Shown here in pieces: positions 31,586-34,768 of a DNA stretch of 34,768 nucleotides. The position numbers were made by a program, and so were the translations under genes. Position 1 is the stretch's first letter. Each line of letters opens with the position of its first letter. A model generated the notes under the pieces. That model was given only the letters and a program-made list of their open reading frames with translations, made no database searches and was not told where the DNA came from. The stretch lies in NCBI GenBank assembly GCA_001579985.1, contig LRSR01002743.1:1-34768 (forward strand). Direction: 5' to 3'. This stretch comes from Hypsibius dujardini (Eukaryota; Tardigrada; Eutardigrada; Parachela; Hypsibiidae).

Positions 31586-32337
31586 GCCTGTCTGTCTGTC
31601 TGTCTGTCTGTCTGCCTGTCTGTCTGTCTGTCTGTCTGTCTGTCTGCTTGTCTGTTTGTTTGTCTGTTTGTTTGTCTATCTGCCTATCTGTCTGTTTTGG
31701 CCGCGATGCTTGGCAGGGCAGTGAAACTTTGAATAGATGCAACAGCTCTGATATGTGGTCTGTTCTTCTTCCACGGTATAGCGATCACGGTACCGCAGTG
31801 TCCGATTGCCGAGGAGAAAGTGGATATGGGAGATGTCTTCACCTACTCCGATCAATGCTACCATTTTTTCAACTCGCAACCCGACACCTGGGACAACGCT
31901 CAGCAGTACTGTCAGCGCCGCGGCGGCAGCCTCGTCTGGGGCACCAGTCCGGCTTTTCAGGTACTGTTGGTCTGGTCCGCTGGTGTGAGGCGGCGGTGTT
32001 CGGGCTCACACGTGTGACCCCAAGAACCCATACCTCGTGGGCCGAGAGAAGTGAGGGTTCATTTACGTTCTATTGACCGGCACAGGCCTTCGTTAGCTGG
32101 TCCATGGCCCATCGGTACAACCAGTTCTCCTCAGACAATCCCAACTACTGGATGGGTGCTGTACGCAGCGACTGGACTAATGGGGAATGGATGTGGGTGA
32201 AAGGAAGTAAGCAAACCTAACGAAATATATTTCTATCTGTCTGTCTCTCTGTCTCTCTGTCTCTCTGTCTCTCTGTCTGTATCTTTGTCTATCTGTTTGT
32301 CTGTCTGTCTGTATCTTTGTCTTTCTGTCTGTCTGGC

Positions 32338-32380
<43 letters not shown>

Positions 32381-33037
32381 GTTTATCTGACTGGATGTCT
32401 GTTTGCTTGTTTTTGGCTGTCCAGCCTGCGTATATACGTACAGTTCTCCGACTGACGATTTGCTCTTTATAGACACCACGATCAATTCCGTTCGAGCCTT
32501 CTGGTCCAACCGCGATCCACCAGGCGATTTCAACGGCCTGCAGAGCTGCGTGATGTTCGATGCAAATTCGGGCTGGCTGTGGCGCGAGACCAGCTGCAAC
32601 AGACACCTCAACTGGGTCTGCGAGTTCAGTAAGTTTTTGGGTATTCGCGGTCGTAATGACTGTTTCCGGGTTCCGGATCACTGCCCCGCTGCTGAAGGGG
32701 TGTCTTCGTTTTCGTTCTTGTGAAACACTTGGAGGAGAACGAGAAGAGAGATTGATGTTTGATACTACTTTTTTGAACACTTTCTTGCAGCGCCGCGCTC
32801 GTGCGGTAATCCAGCCGTTCAGGCCAACTCAACCGTGCAGTACAGCTCGACCGATGTGGGCAGTGTCGCCGTTTACGGCTGCACTGGTGGACTATATTTA
32901 CGCGGGCCCAGTCTGCGGCGCTGTCAACCAAACGGCAAATGGAGCGACCAGCCGCCGGTCTGCACCAGTAAGAGTCACTGGAAATTGCCTATTAGGGCTC
33001 CACGAGCCAAAGTGAAATTGCAGTGATTAGTTCTAAC

Positions 33038-33087
<50 letters not shown>

Positions 33088-33780
33088 GGACTGTCTGTCT
33101 GGCTGTCTGTCTGGCTGTCTGTCTGTCTGCTTGTCTGTTTGCTTGTCTGTCTGTATGTAAATTTACGGCGTCTGTTTCAGTGGACGGATGTGGTATCCCG
33201 ACACCCATCGAAAACGGTGATGCCTCCTACAATCGCACCAGTGTCGGCGCCGTGGCCGAATATTCCTGCCAACCCCGTTACAAGCCGATCGGGCAGACCT
33301 CGACCACGTGTAACGCGGAGGGGAACTGGGATGTGGAGCCTCCACAATGCATCCGTAAGCATTCGCCACAGTGATATCTCTGAATTCTCATTCGCTTTGT
33401 TTTCTGAGCTCTTGTTTGATTTTTTGGAGTTGTTTTTGTTGTTTTGGATATATAGTGATTGATTGTGGTCCGCCACCATCGATCCCGTCGGGGAGTGCCG
33501 TGCTGTTGGACCGCGCCACCTCGGAGGGCTCTAAACTGGATTACCACTGCGAAGAGGGCTACTCGCTCGTAGGCAACAGCCGACTTACTTGCAGCGGCGA
33601 CGAAGTGTGGGCTGGGGAAATTCCGTTTTGCCAACTCGGTAAGCCCTTTTGTACTAATAATTCCAAATGATATTTCAGTTGATAGTCTCGATTTCTGAAC
33701 ATTTTGTCTGTCTGTAGTTACGTCTGTCTATCTGCCTGTCTGTCTATTTGTCTGTCTGATTGACTATCTGACTGTCTGTA

Positions 33781-33813
<33 letters not shown>

Positions 33814-34768
33814 ATCTTTGTCTGTCTGTCTGTGTCTGTCTGTCTGTTTGTCTGACTGTCTGTCTGTCTGACTGTCTGTCTGCCTATCTATTCGTTGATG
33901 GTTCTTTTCCACTCCTAAATCAACTTGTCTGTTTCGCCCTCCAGGCGGTGACAACGGCATTCCCGCCGGCTTCTTCGGCCAGTCCCAGACCGTCGGCACC
34001 TTTGGAGTCACCCCCGACGCCAGCATGCAAAAACGGCGAACCAAGTCGACTACCAGGTTGACCACCGCTCCAACAACCTCCTCCTCGACGACCGCCACCA
34101 CAGCGTCCACTACAACGCTCAGTACCACTGCAACGACCACGACCACCACCGCCGCTACCCCAAAACCGACTTCCCCAACCACCACAACCACACCGACCAC
34201 AACCACAACTACAACCACACCGACCACAACCACACCGACCACGACCACGACCACACCGACCACAACAACGACTACTACGACTACGACCCCGACGACGACC
34301 ACGACGACCACGGCAGCGCCAACGACCACGACAACGGAGGAGAAGACCACAGTCACCAGCACTTCTCAGGTAGCGTATAAAAATGACGAGGAACTTGACA
34401 AAAATTTGAAATTTCTGACAAAATACTCTTTTCTCAGGCACGGTCGAGTCCCACGTCGCGATGGATTGCAAGCACCTATGACGCCTTCCCGTCAACGGTG
34501 CCGGATCGGACCACCAGTCAAGACACACCGAGCACGTGGATGTCCAGCGCCGCTACGATTGAGACGTCCAGCGTGCGAGCTATTCCAGTCGGCTGGGACA
34601 CAGGAAGTTCACCGAGTACTTGGCCTGTCAGCCGGCCTGACACTTCTTCGCCACAGACAACATTGGCTAGCAGTTCCACTTCGTCGACCGCGACGGCCGG
34701 ACTTTTGCTGCTGCAGGACCGAGTGAATGGAAGTTTGCCGACCGTGGCGCCGCTTAATGGGACGATCA
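28053..34768 (+). CDS. Furrowed-like receptor: signal peptide, sushi, FTP lectin, C-type lectin-like, three sushi, Ser/Thr-rich (3' end missing)
   Basis: Extracellular adhesion or recognition protein with the domain order of insect Furrowed. Exons: 28053-28104, 28401-28583, 30742-30954, 31125-31214, 31333-31458, 31782-31960, 32086-32206, 32473-32628, 32791-32967, 33181-33354, 33456-33638, 33945-34369, 34438 to edge; about 803 residues. Signal peptide MDARVLLGILCGIRFFAG; sushi 1 (exon 2, four Cys); fucolectin-type FTP/F5-8C domain (exons 3-5: VALGKPAKSSSQ, WWSVNLLESYVIHSVRLVVG, VRVGN, LSLCRVQAF); CTLD (exons 6-8: QCYHFFNSQPDTWDNAQQYC, YWMGAVRSDWTNGEWMWVKG, CNRHLNWVCEF); sushi 2-4 (exons 9-11, one each); Thr/Pro mucin-like stretch (exon 12); Ser/Thr-rich exon 13. 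Introns between modules are all phase 1. Canonical EPN and WND sugar-binding motifs of the CTLD are absent. A transmembrane segment is expected beyond the edge. Confidence 0.9.
28147..28350. repeat. CTGT array in receptor intron 1
   Basis: A near-perfect CTGT core (about 28188-28245) with diverged flanks. Confidence 0.9.
28762..28990. repeat. CAGA array in receptor intron 2
   Basis: (CAGA)n core at about 28785-28828 with diverged CAGATAGA flanks. Confidence 0.9.
29748..29868. repeat. (CTGT)n array in receptor intron 2
   Basis: About 18 perfect CTGT units followed by CTGTCTGCCTGTCTGC higher-order repeats. Confidence 0.95.
30330..30612. repeat. CAGA/CAGG array in receptor intron 2
   Basis: Includes a 12-base CAGACAGACAAA higher-order repeat (30355-30412) and a duplicated TTGACTGACTGACAAA spacer. 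Confidence 0.9.
31496..31697. repeat. CTGT/CTGC array in receptor intron 5
   Basis: CTGT core with CTGCC and CTGGC variants; it ends in CTGTTTGT variants. Confidence 0.9.
32233..32402. repeat. CTGT array in receptor intron 7
   Basis: TCTCTGTC eight-base repeats, then a perfect CTGT run (about 32336-32380). Confidence 0.9.
33040..33161. repeat. CTGT array in receptor intron 9
   Basis: Perfect CTGT run then CTGGCTGT variants; it ends 18 bp before the exon 10 acceptor. Confidence 0.9.
33706..33895. repeat. CTGT array in receptor intron 11
   Basis: CTGT with CTAT and CTGA variants. Confidence 0.9.

Noticed and set aside
33718-34528. Minus-strand Val/Gly-rich frame opposite the Thr-rich receptor exon
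   Set aside because: It is the reverse complement of ACC/ACA Thr codons; the plus-strand exon continues an established exon chain.

Overview
The window is nuclear DNA from an animal with a compact, intron-rich genome. The genes encode animal-type proteins (Arp2/3 subunit ARPC2, NIPP1/PPP1R8, COG8, TMEM14 and a Furrowed-like FTP/C-type-lectin/sushi receptor). They are split by many short GT-AG introns and at least one GC-AG intron. The Furrowed-like gene suggests a protostome, most likely an ecdysozoan. I could not fix the phylum from sequence alone; a tardigrade or a small arthropod is possible. No rRNA, tRNA, CRISPR, operon-like or viral structure was recognised.

Layout: NPEPPS-like aminopeptidase 5' end (-, to 1138); pyridoxal kinase PDXK (+, 2530-4693); COG8 (-, 4918-7790); mitochondrial ribosomal protein uS12m/MRPS12 (+, 8354-9744); 18S rRNA dimethyladenosine transferase DIMT1 (-, 11532-14030); PAK1IP1/MAK11 WD-repeat protein (+, 14368-17078); TMEM14 family protein (-, 17536-18117); ARPC2 (+, 18638-20938); a secreted glycine-rich protein (-, 21408-22237); PPP1R8/NIPP1 (+, 22895-24779); a repeat-rich stretch (24780-28052) that may hold remnants of an unrecognised minus-strand gene; and the 5' part of a large Furrowed-like receptor gene (+, 28053 to the right edge, open). 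For nine complete or near-complete genes I rebuilt exon chains whose summed lengths are multiples of three and whose junctions restore family-conserved residues.

The first ten genes strictly alternate in strand, so every intergenic space is either a shared head-to-head promoter region or a shared tail-to-tail 3' region. The DIMT1/PAK1IP1 pair has only 337 bp between start codons, and both genes serve ribosome biogenesis. The other genes do unrelated housekeeping jobs: vitamin B6 salvage, Golgi tethering, mitochondrial translation, actin nucleation and PP1 regulation.

Non-coding DNA is dominated by two tetranucleotide families, TCTG/CCTG (CAGA/CAGG on the other strand) and ATCA/GATT. They sit in nearly every intron above about 200 bp. 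Superimposed on them are inverted-repeat (foldback or MITE-like) elements, including one family seen as two full copies and a half copy, a roughly 930-bp foldback element, and minisatellites. I found no convincing multi-gene novel system; the most interesting material is the repeat and foldback biology, the GC-AG introns and the orphan exon-like segment near 27 kb.
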